Positions 51,814 through 60,904 of a DNA stretch of 64,000 nt are shown one piece after another. Each line of letters starts with the position of its first letter. Position 1 is the first letter of the stretch. The position numbers were made by a program, and so were the translations under genes. The notes under the pieces are model-generated. The model did no database searches. It was not told the DNA's origin and saw nothing but the letters and a program-made list of their open reading frames with translations. This DNA comes from Lentibacillus persicus. Lineage in GTDB: Bacteria; Bacillota; Bacilli; Bacillales; Amphibacillaceae. The DNA lies in the NCBI RefSeq assembly GCF_900112705.1, contig NZ_FOMR01000011.1:1-64000 (forward strand), given 5' to 3'.

Positions 51814-54005
51814 ATACTAAAACACCAATTTTTCACACCTCACTTTTATATATTTGTGCCTTTATATTATTTATGGAGTGGCTTTATCCGGTCAATCAGA
51901 TAGGTGAAGTCACAAACATGACGGTGTTTATTTTATATACCATTTATTGCTTCTTTATTTCATTGCTGGGTATTAAATGGTGGCTTTCAATCCCTTTGAA
52001 AGGGCTGGGCCTCCTTTTTATAATTGACAGCCTGTATATGGCGCCGGCAATCTTAAGTGTAACATGGCTGACACAGTTTATGGCCGAAGTTGGTTTTAAT
52101 ATTAATGCTTTATTTTCGCAGCAATGGTATGCACTGACACCGTTGTTCCGAAGCATGCTGTTTTTAGTTCTGATTTGGATGCTGAGTTACTTATTGTATT
52201 ACTGGTTTATTGTGATGAAGCGCGTCTTTATTTTTTCGCTTCTGACCTTCATTTATTTAAGCTTGCTTGATACATTTACACCCTATGAAGCAAATGCGGC
52301 CATTGTCCGGACGTTTATCGTTTCATTTGCTGCCTTAGGTCTGTCGAACTTTTCCAAAGAGATTGGTAAGGAAGCTATCCATTTTTCGTGGGCAAAAAGA
52401 GCGCCTATGTGGGCGATACCACTTGTCTCTGTTGTGTTATTTTCAACGTTGATTGGTTACGCCGCACCTAAATTGGAGCCGCAGTGGCCTGACCCGGTCC
52501 CGTTCATCCAAAGCGCTGCCGAGAATGCCGGCGGTCCCGGAAACGGCGGAGGCATTCAAAAGGTCGGGTATGGCGAAAATGACAGTCAATTGGGCGGTTC
52601 GTTCGTGCAGGATTATACGCCTGTTTTTCAAGCAGCTGCCAAAGATGAGCATTATTGGCGTGTTGAAACAAAAGATGTCTATACCGGAAAAGGCTGGGAA
52701 AAATCGAGGGATCCACAGTTTGAGCCGCAGTACGATGGCAATATCACGTTAAGTACATTTGCTAATGACGTTGAAACGGAAGAACTGGAGACCATGCTTG
52801 ATTTTCAGGAAAATAGTCAAATGGAAAAGCTTGTTTACCCTTATGGGATTGACCGTGTTGAAGTTGACCAAAGTGAACGTGTTGATTTGCAGCTCGACCC
52901 GGAATATGGCGAAATTCAAACGCAGCGTAATGGGAACAGCATGCGGCTTGATCAGTATACCATTCATTATAATAAACCGTCATTTGCAATTGATGAGCTG
53001 CGTGAGGTTAAACCTGGAGACGATCCGCAAGAGCTGAAGGACCACTATACTCAGCTGCCTGAAACACTGCCCGAACGCGTTTCTGAACTGGCGGAAGACA
53101 TTACGGAAGATGAAGAAAACCGCTACGATAAGGCGCGTTCGATAGAATCGTATTTTGGCAGAAACGGATTTACGTACCAGATTAGCAATGTCCCTGTACC
53201 TGAAGAAGAACAGGATTATGTTGATCAGTTTTTGTTTGAATCACAAGCAGGCTATTGTGATAATTACTCGACTTCGATGGTCGTTATGCTGCGTTCACTG
53301 GATATCCCGGCACGCTGGGCCAAGGGGTTCACTAGCGGAGAAGTTATCCAAAGCGGTGATACACCGGATGATTACGATATTTATGAAGTGACGAACGCCA
53401 ACGCCCATTCCTGGGTGGAAGTGTATTTTCCAGGCGAGGGCTGGGTCCCGTTCGAACCAACGCAAGGCTTTTCGAATCTGACAGATTTCCATATGAATAT
53501 GGATGAAACTGATGAGGAAGGTGCACTTGAACCTGAAGAAGATGACGCAGCACAGGGTCAGCAGGAAGAAGTTCCGGAAGAGGAAGAAAATGAAGCAGCG
53601 GCAGCCCAAAATGACGGGAATTCAGGAAGTTTTGAAATAAATTGGTGGTATGTGTTAATAGGTGCTTTGGCGGCTGGCTTACTGGTGTGGCTTATTTACC
53701 GGACGAGGTTCCGCTGGCGTACAGCTTATATATCCCGCAAGCTGCAGCGGAGGCAAGATGCGAAAACTTTTCAGGAAGCTTATCATTGGCTCCTGTCACT
53801 GTTGAAGCAGAAAGAATTTGGCAAAGCACCGGGTCAGACTTTGCGGGAATATGCGAAACAAGTGGACTTCCACTATGATACCTATACAATGAATCACCTG
53901 ACAAATTATTATGAACGCATGTTGTATAACAATGAAACGAACACCATGGATATCAACCAAGTGAACGAATCGTGGAAAAATTTAATAAAGAAAATCATGG
54001 CTTGA
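51810..54005 (+). CDS. Transglutaminase-like membrane protein (TgpA/YebA-like)
   Basis: This 731-residue protein has about six N-terminal TM helices (TgpA N domain, to about residue 215) and an extracellular transglutaminase-like domain. The latter has Cys in QAGYCDNYSTSMVVMLRSLDIPARW, His in NANAHSWVEVYFPGEGWVPFEPT and a following Asp/Asn. An acidic Glu-rich linker, one more TM helix and a C-terminal DUF4129 part (EAYHWLLSLLKQKEFGKAPGQTLREYAKQV) follow. It is the third partner of the MoxR-DUF58 set, probably acting at the envelope. The acidic linker fits a halotolerant lifestyle. Confidence 0.93.
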   Translation: MNTKTPIFHTSLLYICAFILFMEWLYPVNQIGEVTNMTVFILYTIYCFFISLLGIKWWLSIPLKGLGLLFIIDSLYMAPAILSVTWLTQFMAEVGFNINALFSQQWYALTPLFRSMLFLVLIWMLSYLLYYWFIVMKRVFIFSLLTFIYLSLLDTFTPYEANAAIVRTFIVSFAALGLSNFSKEIGKEAIHFSWAKRAPMWAIPLVSVVLFSTLIGYAAPKLEPQWPDPVPFIQSAAENAGGPGNGGGIQKVGYGENDSQLGGSFVQDYTPVFQAAAKDEHYWRVETKDVYTGKGWEKSRDPQFEPQYDGNITLSTFANDVETEELETMLDFQENSQMEKLVYPYGIDRVEVDQSERVDLQLDPEYGEIQTQRNGNSMRLDQYTIHYNKPSFAIDELREVKPGDDPQELKDHYTQLPETLPERVSELAEDITEDEENRYDKARSIESYFGRNGFTYQISNVPVPEEEQDYVDQFLFESQAGYCDNYSTSMVVMLRSLDIPARWAKGFTSGEVIQSGDTPDDYDIYEVTNANAHSWVEVYFPGEGWVPFEPTQGFSNLTDFHMNMDETDEEGALEPEEDDAAQGQQEEVPEEEENEAAAAQNDGNSGSFEINWWYVLIGALAAGLLVWLIYRTRFRWRTAYISRKLQRRQDAKTFQEAYHWLLSLLKQKEFGKAPGQTLREYAKQVDFHYDTYTMNHLTNYYERMLYNNETNTMDINQVNESWKNLIKKIMA

Positions 54006-54084
54006 CCGCAGTTGTATTGCTTTGTAGAATAAAGTGATCGACTCTAAATGTGGTAAATTAAATGATGAGAACGCCATTCATATA

Positions 54085-54165
54085 TCCTCGATAATATGGA
54101 TTGAGAGTTTCTACCGGAGTGCCGAAAACACTCTGACTATGAAGGCGGATTTCAATAGGTTTTGT
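54085..54165 (+). ncRNA. Purine riboswitch, guanine type, before guaA
   Basis: The conserved core is present: CATATATCCTCGATAATATGG, GTTTCTACC, a P3 stem with CGGAGTGCCGAAAACACTCTG, and GACTATG closing P1. The Y74 specificity base is C (GACTATG), as in guanine riboswitches, not U as in adenine ones. It is followed by a long terminator at 54173-54234, so guanine should reduce transcription into guaA. Confidence 0.93.
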
Positions 54166-54172
54166 GACGTAT

Positions 54173-54234
54173 AACCTGGATTTCTGCCTTCGTACAGCTT
54201 TTGTCTGTGTACGGGCAGGGTCCAGGTTTTTTTA
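54173..54234 (+). terminator. Riboswitch-controlled terminator before guaA
   Basis: AACCTGGA pairs with TCCAGGTT at the base, CTGCC with GGCAG and CGTACAG with CTGTGTACG above, followed by TTTTTTT. The stem is unusually long and stable. Confidence 0.93.
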
Positions 54235-54257
54235 CAGGTGGGAGCGACGGGTTGAGT

Positions 54258-54441
54258 TTGAGCAGGAAAGAGATGGACTCGAGTGAGCATCCCCTGAACT
54301 TGAGCGGAAATGTGCAGATCTTGAGCGGGAATTACCTAAACTTGAGCGAGAATGCAGCAGACTTGAGCGAAAAATGCCCGTACTTGAGCGTGGTATTCAT
54401 AAACGCGTGCAGGAGACCATCGAACTAGAGCGAGATGCCCA
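54258..54441. repeat. Tandem array, 21-bp period, core CTTGAGC, in the guaA leader
   Basis: TTGAGC or a variant occurs at 54258, 54279 (degenerate), 54300, 54321, 54342, 54363, 54384 and, after one degenerate unit, 54426, always in phase with 21 bp. The units are diverged outside the CTTGAGCG core. It lies between the riboswitch terminator and the guaA start, so it becomes part of the guaA mRNA leader upon read-through. The same core and period recur at 60.8 kb. Confidence 0.9.
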
Positions 54442-54481
54442 CATGAATTAAACGTAATACGTAAAAGAGGAGCGTGAACTA

Positions 54482-56017
54482 ATGGAGCAGAGCGAAATGA
54501 TTTTAGTGCTTGATTTTGGCAGCCAGTATAACCAACTGATTACACGTCGTATCAGAGAACATGGTGTTTACAGTGAACTGCACTCACACAGGATAACCGT
54601 CGAAAAGGTAAAGGAAATGAACCCAAAAGGTATTATTCTCTCGGGTGGTCCGCACAGCGTCTATGATGCGACGAGTTTTCGCTGTGACCCGGCTATTTTT
54701 GAGTTAGGAGTACCTGTTCTCGGGATTTGTTATGGCATGCAGCTGATGGCGCTTCATTATGGCGGGGAAGTCTCAGGCACGACTAATCGTGAATATGGCA
54801 AAGCGGAAATAAATTTGAACCAGATAAGCGATGTGTTTGCAGGTACGCCTGAAAGCCAGACCGTCTGGATGAGCCATGGAGATAAAGTGATCCAGCCGCC
54901 TGAAAATTTCACAACAGATGCCACGAGTCCTTCAACACCGATTGCTGCTATGAGTGATGCGAACCGCGGGTTGTATGGTGTCCAATTTCATCCTGAAGTC
55001 CGTCACTCAGAATATGGCCATAGAGTGCTGAGAAACTTTGTTTACGATGTGTGTGGCTGTGAAGGCGATTGGACGATTGAGAATTTCATCGAGATGGAAG
55101 TTGCTAATATCCGTCAGCAGGTCGGGGACCGGAAAGTGCTTTGCGCGTTAAGCGGCGGTGTTGATTCATCCGTTGTCGCTGCACTCATTCATAAAGCTAT
55201 CGGTAAGCAGTTGACATGTATATTTGTTGATCACGGTCTGCTCAGGAAAAATGAAGCAGAGGAAGTGACGGCAACTTTTCAGGATGATTTTGACATGAAT
55301 TTTATAAAAATCGACGCAGCTGACCGGTTTTTGTCAAAATTAAAAGGTGTCGATGATCCCGAACAGAAACGGAAGATTATCGGCAACGAATTCATTTATG
55401 TTTTTGATGATGAAGCAGATAAAATAAAAGATATCGATTTTTTGGCACAGGGAACGCTTTACACCGACGTCATCGAAAGCGGAACCGAAACGGCCCAGAC
55501 GATTAAGTCACATCATAATGTCGGCGGACTGCCGGAGGATATGCAATTTGACTTGATTGAACCGCTGAACACATTGTTTAAAGATGAAGTGAGAGAGCTT
55601 GGGCTGCAGCTTGGATTGCGGGAAAATATTGTATGGCGGCAGCCGTTTCCGGGTCCGGGACTTGCTATCCGGGTTCTTGGTGAAGTAACTGAAGAGAAAC
55701 TTAAAATTGTTCGTGAATCGGATGCGATTTTACGCGAAGAAATTGCAGCTGCCGGGCTGGAGCGGGACATCTGGCAATACTTCACGGTTCTTCCTGACAT
55801 TCGCAGCGTCGGCGTCATGGGAGATGCACGCACATACGATTACACAATTGGCATCAGAGCAGTGACATCCATTGATGGCATGACATCAGACTGGGCGCGC
55901 ATTCCGTGGGATGTTTTGGAAAAAATATCAACGCGCCTTGTAAATGATGTCGAGCATATTAACCGTGTCGTGTATGATGTGACGAGCAAACCGCCGGCAA
56001 CAATCGAGTGGGAATAA
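54482..56017 (+). CDS. guaA: GMP synthase (glutamine-hydrolysing)
   Basis: This 511-residue enzyme converts XMP to GMP with ATP and glutamine. The class I glutamine amidotransferase domain (residues 1-195) has the nucleophile Cys in [10 protein letters not shown] and His-Glu in FHPEV; the ATP pyrophosphatase domain has SGGVDSSV; and the C-terminal dimerisation domain ends KPPATIEWE. The length and sequence are typical. AAAGAGGAGCG precedes the ATG. It is controlled by a guanine riboswitch about 320 bp upstream. Confidence 0.98.
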   Translation: MEQSEMILVLDFGSQYNQLITRRIREHGVYSELHSHRITVEKVKEMNPKGIILSGGPHSVYDATSFRCDPAIFELGVPVLGICYGMQLMALHYGGEVSGTTNREYGKAEINLNQISDVFAGTPESQTVWMSHGDKVIQPPENFTTDATSPSTPIAAMSDANRGLYGVQFHPEVRHSEYGHRVLRNFVYDVCGCEGDWTIENFIEMEVANIRQQVGDRKVLCALSGGVDSSVVAALIHKAIGKQLTCIFVDHGLLRKNEAEEVTATFQDDFDMNFIKIDAADRFLSKLKGVDDPEQKRKIIGNEFIYVFDDEADKIKDIDFLAQGTLYTDVIESGTETAQTIKSHHNVGGLPEDMQFDLIEPLNTLFKDEVRELGLQLGLRENIVWRQPFPGPGLAIRVLGEVTEEKLKIVRESDAILREEIAAAGLERDIWQYFTVLPDIRSVGVMGDARTYDYTIGIRAVTSIDGMTSDWARIPWDVLEKISTRLVNDVEHINRVVYDVTSKPPATIEWE

Positions 56018-56104
56018 CGAATGATATGTATAAAAACATAAATAATGTTCGTTTTTTCGTTGACGATGTCGAATTTTTGTAGTACAGTGACACTATAATT
56101 AAAT

Positions 56105-56190
56105 AAATGCGTATAATTTGGGGAATATGGCCCAAGAGTTTCTACCGGACCACCGTAAATGGTCTGACTACGCAGGATCGAGCCATGAAG
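56105..56190 (+). ncRNA. Purine riboswitch, guanine type, before pbuG
   Basis: TAATTTGGGGAATATGGCCCAAGAGTTTCTACC, a P3 stem with ACCGTAAATGGTCTG, and GACTACGCA closing P1 with ATGCGTATAA show the full core. Y74 is C, which indicates guanine/hypoxanthine recognition. A terminator at 56239-56270 follows. Confidence 0.95.
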
Positions 56191-56238
56191 TTGAGTGTTT
56201 TATACCTCTTCTGATTGCTTTTTCTTGCTTGTTTTTAC

Positions 56239-56270
56239 AATACTCTTGCCCCTGGCAGGAGTATTTTTTA
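56239..56270 (+). terminator. Riboswitch-controlled terminator before pbuG
   Basis: AATACTC (56239-56245) pairs with GAGTATT (56259-56265), with an inner GCC/GGC stem, followed by a T run. Confidence 0.9.
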
Positions 56271-56352
56271 TTTTGAGGAAAAAAGCTTTTGAAGCGGCGT
56301 CCAGAAAGAACAACATTTAAAGAAAAGCTTGAAAAGGTTTGGAGGAGACATA

Positions 56353-57687
56353 ATGAAAAATTATTTTCGCTTTCAGGAATTAGGCACGAATTACAGACAG
56401 GAATTCATGGCGGGAATGACAACGTTTTTGGCGATGGCTTATATCTTATTTGTGAACCCGTCAACACTTGCATTAGTCGGTGTCGAGGAACTGCCTGAAG
56501 GTGTCACGCGTATTGATCAGGGGGCAGTGTTTACGGCTACTGCAATTGCTGCTGCTGTCGGGACATTAATTATGGGGGTTTTTGCTAAATATCCGATTGC
56601 GCTTGCACCCGGGATGGGTTTGAACGCATTTTTCTCCTATACCGTGATACTCGGATTTGGTATTCCTTGGGAAACTGCACTGGCCGGTGTTTTAGCTTCA
56701 GGACTTATTTTTATTGTATTAACATTGACCGGCTTGCGACAGAAAGTGATTGACGCTATTCCGGGGAATCTGAAAATGGCAGTAGGTGCCGGGATTGGTG
56801 TCTACATTGCTTTTATCGGTTTTCAGAATGCCGGCATTATTGTAGGGGACGATGCAACGTTAGTCGCTTTGGGTAATTTAACGTCACCGACTGTGCTATT
56901 GGCCATTTTTGGCATTTTTGTCTCCGTTATTTTACTGAGCCTGAATATTAAAGGCGGCATTTTTTACGGCATGATCATTACAGCCATTGCCGGTATGGTC
57001 ACGGGGTTGATTGAACCGCCGTCAGGTATTGGCGGAATCGTAGGCGAGGTGCCAAGTGTGGCGCCAACATTCGGTCAGGCATTCATCCATTTTGGTGATA
57101 TTTTTACCATTGAGATGCTCGTCGTTATTTTGACATTTCTATTCGTTGACTTCTTTGATACGGCAGGAACACTTGTGGCCGTGGCTAACCAAGCTGGTCT
57201 GATGAAAGATAATAAATTGCCGCGGGCCGGAAAAGCGTTGTTCGCGGATTCAGCTGCTACAGTGGCGGGAGCGGCAATCGGTACCTCAACAACAACGTCA
57301 TATATCGAATCAACGGCAGGCGTTGGCGCGGGTGGACGTACCGGATTTGCTTCGGTTGTGACGGCAGGATTTTTCATTTTGGCCTTGTTCTTCTCCCCGC
57401 TGTTAAGCGTTGTTACTGCAGAAGTGACGGCGCCTGCGTTAATTATCGTAGGGGTCATGATGGCGGCTTCGTTGAAAGATATTGACTGGGATCAGTTTGA
57501 AATTGCTGTACCCGCATTTTTGACGGTTATCACAATGCCGCTCGCATACAGTATTGCAACCGGTATCGCCCTAGGTTTCATTTTCTACCCGATTACGATG
57601 ATTTTAAAGGGGCGCATTAAAGAAGTCAATCCGATCATGTACCTTCTGTTTGTCATATTTATACTGTACTTTATTTTCTTGAGCTAA
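56353..57687 (+). CDS. pbuG: Guanine/hypoxanthine permease PbuG (NCS2/AzgA type)
   Basis: This permease of 444 residues is of the AzgA-like group of NCS2/NAT transporters, with about 12-14 TM helices. FMAGMTTFLAMAYILFVNPSTL, ALAPGMGLNAFFSYTV, FVDFFDTAGTLVAVANQAGL and IGTSTTTSYIESTAGVGAGGRTG are family hallmarks. ATG at 56353 lies 5 nt after GGAGGAG. The guanine riboswitch upstream and its position after guaA support PbuG as in B. subtilis. Confidence 0.96.
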   Translation: MKNYFRFQELGTNYRQEFMAGMTTFLAMAYILFVNPSTLALVGVEELPEGVTRIDQGAVFTATAIAAAVGTLIMGVFAKYPIALAPGMGLNAFFSYTVILGFGIPWETALAGVLASGLIFIVLTLTGLRQKVIDAIPGNLKMAVGAGIGVYIAFIGFQNAGIIVGDDATLVALGNLTSPTVLLAIFGIFVSVILLSLNIKGGIFYGMIITAIAGMVTGLIEPPSGIGGIVGEVPSVAPTFGQAFIHFGDIFTIEMLVVILTFLFVDFFDTAGTLVAVANQAGLMKDNKLPRAGKALFADSAATVAGAAIGTSTTTSYIESTAGVGAGGRTGFASVVTAGFFILALFFSPLLSVVTAEVTAPALIIVGVMMAASLKDIDWDQFEIAVPAFLTVITMPLAYSIATGIALGFIFYPITMILKGRIKEVNPIMYLLFVIFILYFIFLS

Positions 57688-57876
57688 CAATGAAATAACC
57701 GTATGTTTTCGGGTGTAACTAAACTTAAACCAGCTAATCATTATCCAATGGTTAGCTGGTTTTTGAACTTGTTTCACTTTGGGGAGCACATTGTTTCAGA
57801 AATATATAAGAGAATATATTTAATTTAAATGTAAATAATATATACAGTTTGTAAATTTGATGAGGAATGATTGGCC

Positions 57877-58401
57877 ATGCATATCATCTATAACTTATTA
57901 ATTTTATTGGCTGGCTGGCGATGGGGTGACTGGCGAAATTGGGAAAAATATTATCCAACTATACTTTTTTTTATTGTAAATGATCTCCTATATAATTTTA
58001 TAACGTATAATCATCCGTTTTGGGATTTTAATGAAAATGTATTTCGAGTGCAATTCTTTAATCATACAACGTTGTCGTTATTAATAATGTTTGTTAGTTA
58101 TCCAGTAACCATTTTGATTTATCTGAAAAAATTCTTCGGGACGACCAAGTGGAACGTAAGGCTATTTCATTTCATGCTTTGGGTAATAATCTATCTTGCA
58201 GTCGAACACATTAATTTGCACATTGGTTTAATTTCTCATCATAATGGTTGGAGTATGTGTTATTCGGTGCCATTTGTTATTGCCATGTTTATTATATTTC
58301 CAATCCATTACAGGAATCCCTTGTTGGCATGGCTGATAACATTAGGAATTTTAATTTTGCTTACAATTCCATTCGATTTTCCATTGGACAAAATGAAATA
58401 A
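57877..58401 (+). CDS. CBO0543 family membrane protein, first copy
   Basis: This membrane protein of about 174 residues resembles the CBO0543 family of Firmicutes: WRWGDWRNWEKYYPTILFFIVNDLLYNFI, then FFNHTTLSLLIMFVSYPVTILIYL and EHINLHIGLISHHNGWS. About five TM helices are predicted. ATG at 57877 or TTG at 57871 may start it. Base composition is more A/T-rich than the guaA-pbuG genes. A second family member follows. Function unknown. Confidence 0.8.
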   Translation: MHIIYNLLILLAGWRWGDWRNWEKYYPTILFFIVNDLLYNFITYNHPFWDFNENVFRVQFFNHTTLSLLIMFVSYPVTILIYLKKFFGTTKWNVRLFHFMLWVIIYLAVEHINLHIGLISHHNGWSMCYSVPFVIAMFIIFPIHYRNPLLAWLITLGILILLTIPFDFPLDKMK

Positions 58402-58460
58402 TACCAGCGTGATGGGAATTTCAAGTGTGATCAAATATGCAATTGTGTCGGGGTGTATAT

Positions 58461-58940
58461 ATGGAAATCATTTTATGGTGGATCGCATTTTTTATCGGCA
58501 TTGTCTTATTATGGTTTAGCTTAAGAAAGCTGCCTTTTAAAGAATGGATTTTAGTTTATTTATTAACCTCTTATTTTTCGATCATTCTTGGTACGATTGT
58601 TGTGGAAGAAAATATGCTGCATTACCCTGAAAAAGTTTTGGATAAACATTTTGAATCGAGCATCCTTTTTGAATACCTTATGTTACCTGCTGCGAATATT
58701 TATTTCTATTACACTACATATCAATCCAAGTTACCCGGCATGTTGATTCAAAGTTTAATTTATTCTTCGCTTTTAACGATGATCGAAGTGCCTTTAGAAA
58801 AATATACCGATTTGATTGAGTATCATACATGGACATGGATGTATACGTTTATCAGTCTCTTTTTATTTTTTATTTTTATTCGTATTCTAATGCAATTAAT
58901 TAACAAGGCCGGCGCTTGTGCCGTTTCTCGCGGCAAATGA
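58461..58940 (+). CDS. CBO0543 family-like membrane protein, second copy; 3' end fused to an SDR remnant
   Basis: This protein of 159 residues has about five TM helices (IILWWIAFFIGIVLLWFSL, LLTSYFSIILGTIVVEENMLHYPEKVL, LFEYLMLPAANIYFYY). It resembles its upstream neighbour in pattern. ATG at 58461 follows GGGGTG. The last dozen residues (INKAGACAVSRGK) are read from DNA that in another frame looks like the C-terminal part of an SDR gene (PFLAANETG), so the original C-terminus has probably been replaced through a deletion. Confidence 0.72.
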   Translation: MEIILWWIAFFIGIVLLWFSLRKLPFKEWILVYLLTSYFSIILGTIVVEENMLHYPEKVLDKHFESSILFEYLMLPAANIYFYYTTYQSKLPGMLIQSLIYSSLLTMIEVPLEKYTDLIEYHTWTWMYTFISLFLFFIFIRILMQLINKAGACAVSRGK

Positions 58941-59009
58941 GACTGGATTATCACAGGACAGGTGTATATGGTGGACGGCGGTAGAATGGCTAAGTTGAAT
59001 CTTCCTTAA
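58905..59009 (+). pseudogene. 3' remnant of a short-chain dehydrogenase gene
   Basis: In one frame the DNA reads ALVPFLAANETG (58912-58947). After a shift of frame it reads ITGQVYMVDGGRMAKLNLP followed by a stop at 59007-59009. Together these reproduce the usual SDR C-terminus (FLASNE...ITGQ...VDGG). Nothing else of the gene remains. It is a decayed fragment left by a deletion that joined it to the preceding membrane-protein gene. Confidence 0.75.
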
Positions 59010-59041
59010 GGAAGGCTTTAATACCTACCAACCAGCACTTT

Positions 59042-60205
59042 TTATATTCCGCGCCTTCGCGTTCTCATGTTCATCGTATGGTAAATGATTAACAACAGCG
59101 TGCCGATAGCTGAAGAAACACCTAGTACTGCATACAGGGTACCGCCGCCATACGTTTCAATAAGCGCTCCGCCAAGCAGGGACCCGATAATACCTGATAT
59201 ACCAAAAAATACAGCGTAAAATAACAGATGTCCGGTTGATTGAAGGAGCTTTGGAATCAAGCGTGTGACGTAATCAAGGGCTGCCAGATAAAAAATGCCA
59301 AAGGTGAGTCCGTGTAAAAATTGCAGGGCAATGATAAACAGCGGGTCGTTGGCCGCAGCATATAAAAACCAGCGTACACTGTAAACAATACCGGCAAAAA
59401 TGACAAAAATTAAGGTGTGATAATTGCGGAACCAGCGGCCGGCAAATGCAAAAATAAGTGCCTCACTTGCAACACCGACAAACCATGCGATTCCTACGAG
59501 TCCCTCATTTCCACCAAGCTGTTTGATATACAGACCGATAAAACTATCGCTTGTCCGGTGGGTCATTGTGATAAACATGATGAAAAACAAAAAAAGCAGA
59601 AAAGGTTTATTCCGGATAAGCTTGTTAACATCTTTAAGCTGGACCGGTTCATTCGCAACTTTTACATCAGTGAGCTTGAAGGTGACAATAAGCGCCATTA
59701 TCCCGAAAAGCAAGTAAGGCCAAATCATATATTGAATACCGGCGGCGCTTAAAAATTGGCCGATGACGAGTGACGAAATCGCAAAACCAATCGATCCCCA
59801 CGTCCGGATCGTTCCGAACGAAATATTCAACGCATCAGCACGGCGCTGACCGAGACTGTCACCAAGCCCGCCGATTGGTGATGTAAAAAAGTAAAAGACA
59901 AACCCCGCCAGCAAGATAGCGACAAGACTGTTCATCTGGAAAAATAAGATACTGCTGATGAGAAGGCCGATAATACAGATTAATAGAATGTACTTGACGG
60001 TTTTATATTTGTCACTCATGTATCCCCAGAATGGCTGGGCAATAATGGCTGCCAATGGTCCCACGGCGAGAACCCAGCCGATTTCAGTTCCATTTAATCC
60101 TTTGTATTCCAAATAAAGCGGCAAAAAACTGAGAATAATCGTATTTGTAGCATGAAAGCTGAATAACAGCATTTTTAATGGTGTAAGTGACGGTTCGTTT
60201 GACAT
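59042..60205 (-). CDS. MFS transporter, phenylpropionate-permease-like (YwbF-like)
   Basis: This 387-residue, 12-TM protein of the PPP/MFS_1-like group (HcaT, YwbF) starts with LKMLLFSFHATNTIILSFLPLYLEYKGLNGTEIGWVLAVGPLAAIIAQPFWGYMSDK and carries SFGTIRTWGSIGFAISSL. Such carriers take up aromatic acids or nucleosides or act as exporters; the substrate is not assignable. GAGGAGCGAGC precedes the ATG. Monocistronic. Confidence 0.85.
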   Translation of the reverse strand: MSNEPSLTPLKMLLFSFHATNTIILSFLPLYLEYKGLNGTEIGWVLAVGPLAAIIAQPFWGYMSDKYKTVKYILLICIIGLLISSILFFQMNSLVAILLAGFVFYFFTSPIGGLGDSLGQRRADALNISFGTIRTWGSIGFAISSLVIGQFLSAAGIQYMIWPYLLFGIMALIVTFKLTDVKVANEPVQLKDVNKLIRNKPFLLFLFFIMFITMTHRTSDSFIGLYIKQLGGNEGLVGIAWFVGVASEALIFAFAGRWFRNYHTLIFVIFAGIVYSVRWFLYAAANDPLFIIALQFLHGLTFGIFYLAALDYVTRLIPKLLQSTGHLLFYAVFFGISGIIGSLLGGALIETYGGGTLYAVLGVSSAIGTLLLIIYHTMNMRTRRRGI

Positions 60206-60387
60206 GTTGCTCGCTCCTCTATGGTTCTTGGCGATTCCGGAAAGTGTTGCCTACAGCAGTATACGCCACTTTGGCAATGTAAACAAGCCATGCGTATGAT
60301 GAGTGCTTATACCACTTTTGTGATATGATGACAGCAATCTATGCCAGGTATGTAGATGACGAAAAGTTTCAGAAAGGACGTGTCAAC

Positions 60388-60693
60388 ATGGCATATATCT
60401 TACAAGTGGATTTTGAATTGGATGGCCCTTTTGGTCAAGAGATGGCAGAGGAATTTTCTGATCTGGCAAAAAGCATTAATGAAGAGGAAGGCTTTATATG
60501 GAAGATTTGGACTGAAGATAGTGAAGCGAAGGAAGCGGGCGGTATTTATCTGTTTCAGTCAAAAGAATCAGCACAAAATTATTTAACGATGCACACTGAA
60601 CGGTTAAAGCAGTTTGGTATAGAGCCGGTTAACGGGAAAATATTTGAAGTGAATGAAACGTTAACTCAAATTAATAATGGTCCAATTAAATAA
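60388..60693 (+). CDS. YdhR-like monooxygenase-fold protein (ABM superfamily)
   Basis: This protein of 101 residues is of the YdhR family (MAYILQVDFELDGPFGQEMAEEFSDLAKSINEEEGFIWKIWTED, AGGIYLFQSKESAQNYLTMHTERLKQFGI), a dimeric ferredoxin-like alpha/beta-barrel fold. Some relatives are cofactor-free oxygenases, but the role is unknown. ATG at 60388 follows AAAGGACGTG; an earlier in-frame ATG at 60325 lacks a ribosome site. Confidence 0.87.
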   Translation: MAYILQVDFELDGPFGQEMAEEFSDLAKSINEEEGFIWKIWTEDSEAKEAGGIYLFQSKESAQNYLTMHTERLKQFGIEPVNGKIFEVNETLTQINNGPIK

Positions 60694-60772
60694 CTTAAAA
60701 GCTCGGGGCGAGAACAAGATGTGCCAGCTGCGTTTTATGGCAGCTGGTATGGTCAGTCACATTTAATTGTGA

Positions 60773-60884
60773 ACTTCAGCGAAAAAACTGTAAACTTGAG
60801 CCGATTTTGTGACAACTTAAGCCGAATCTCGTTGAGTTTGAGCCGAAACTGTAACAATTTGAGCGAACGGACCTGCCCCTGAAG
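60773..60884. repeat. Tandem array, 21-bp period, core ACTTGAGCC, six units
   Basis: ACTTCAGC, ACTTGAGCC, ACTTAAGCC, GTTTGAGCC, ATTTGAGCG and a degenerate unit occur at 60773, 60794, 60815, 60836, 60857 and 60878, exactly 21 bp apart. The core matches the array at 54.3 kb. It lies between the convergent YdhR-like and msrA genes. Confidence 0.88.
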
Positions 60885-60904
60885 TTTCCCCACGTTTAGT
60901 GAAC

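Noticed and set aside
54201-54428. A 75-codon frame with LSG/LSE repeats
   Set aside because: It is a translation of the 21-bp repeat array beginning inside the riboswitch terminator.
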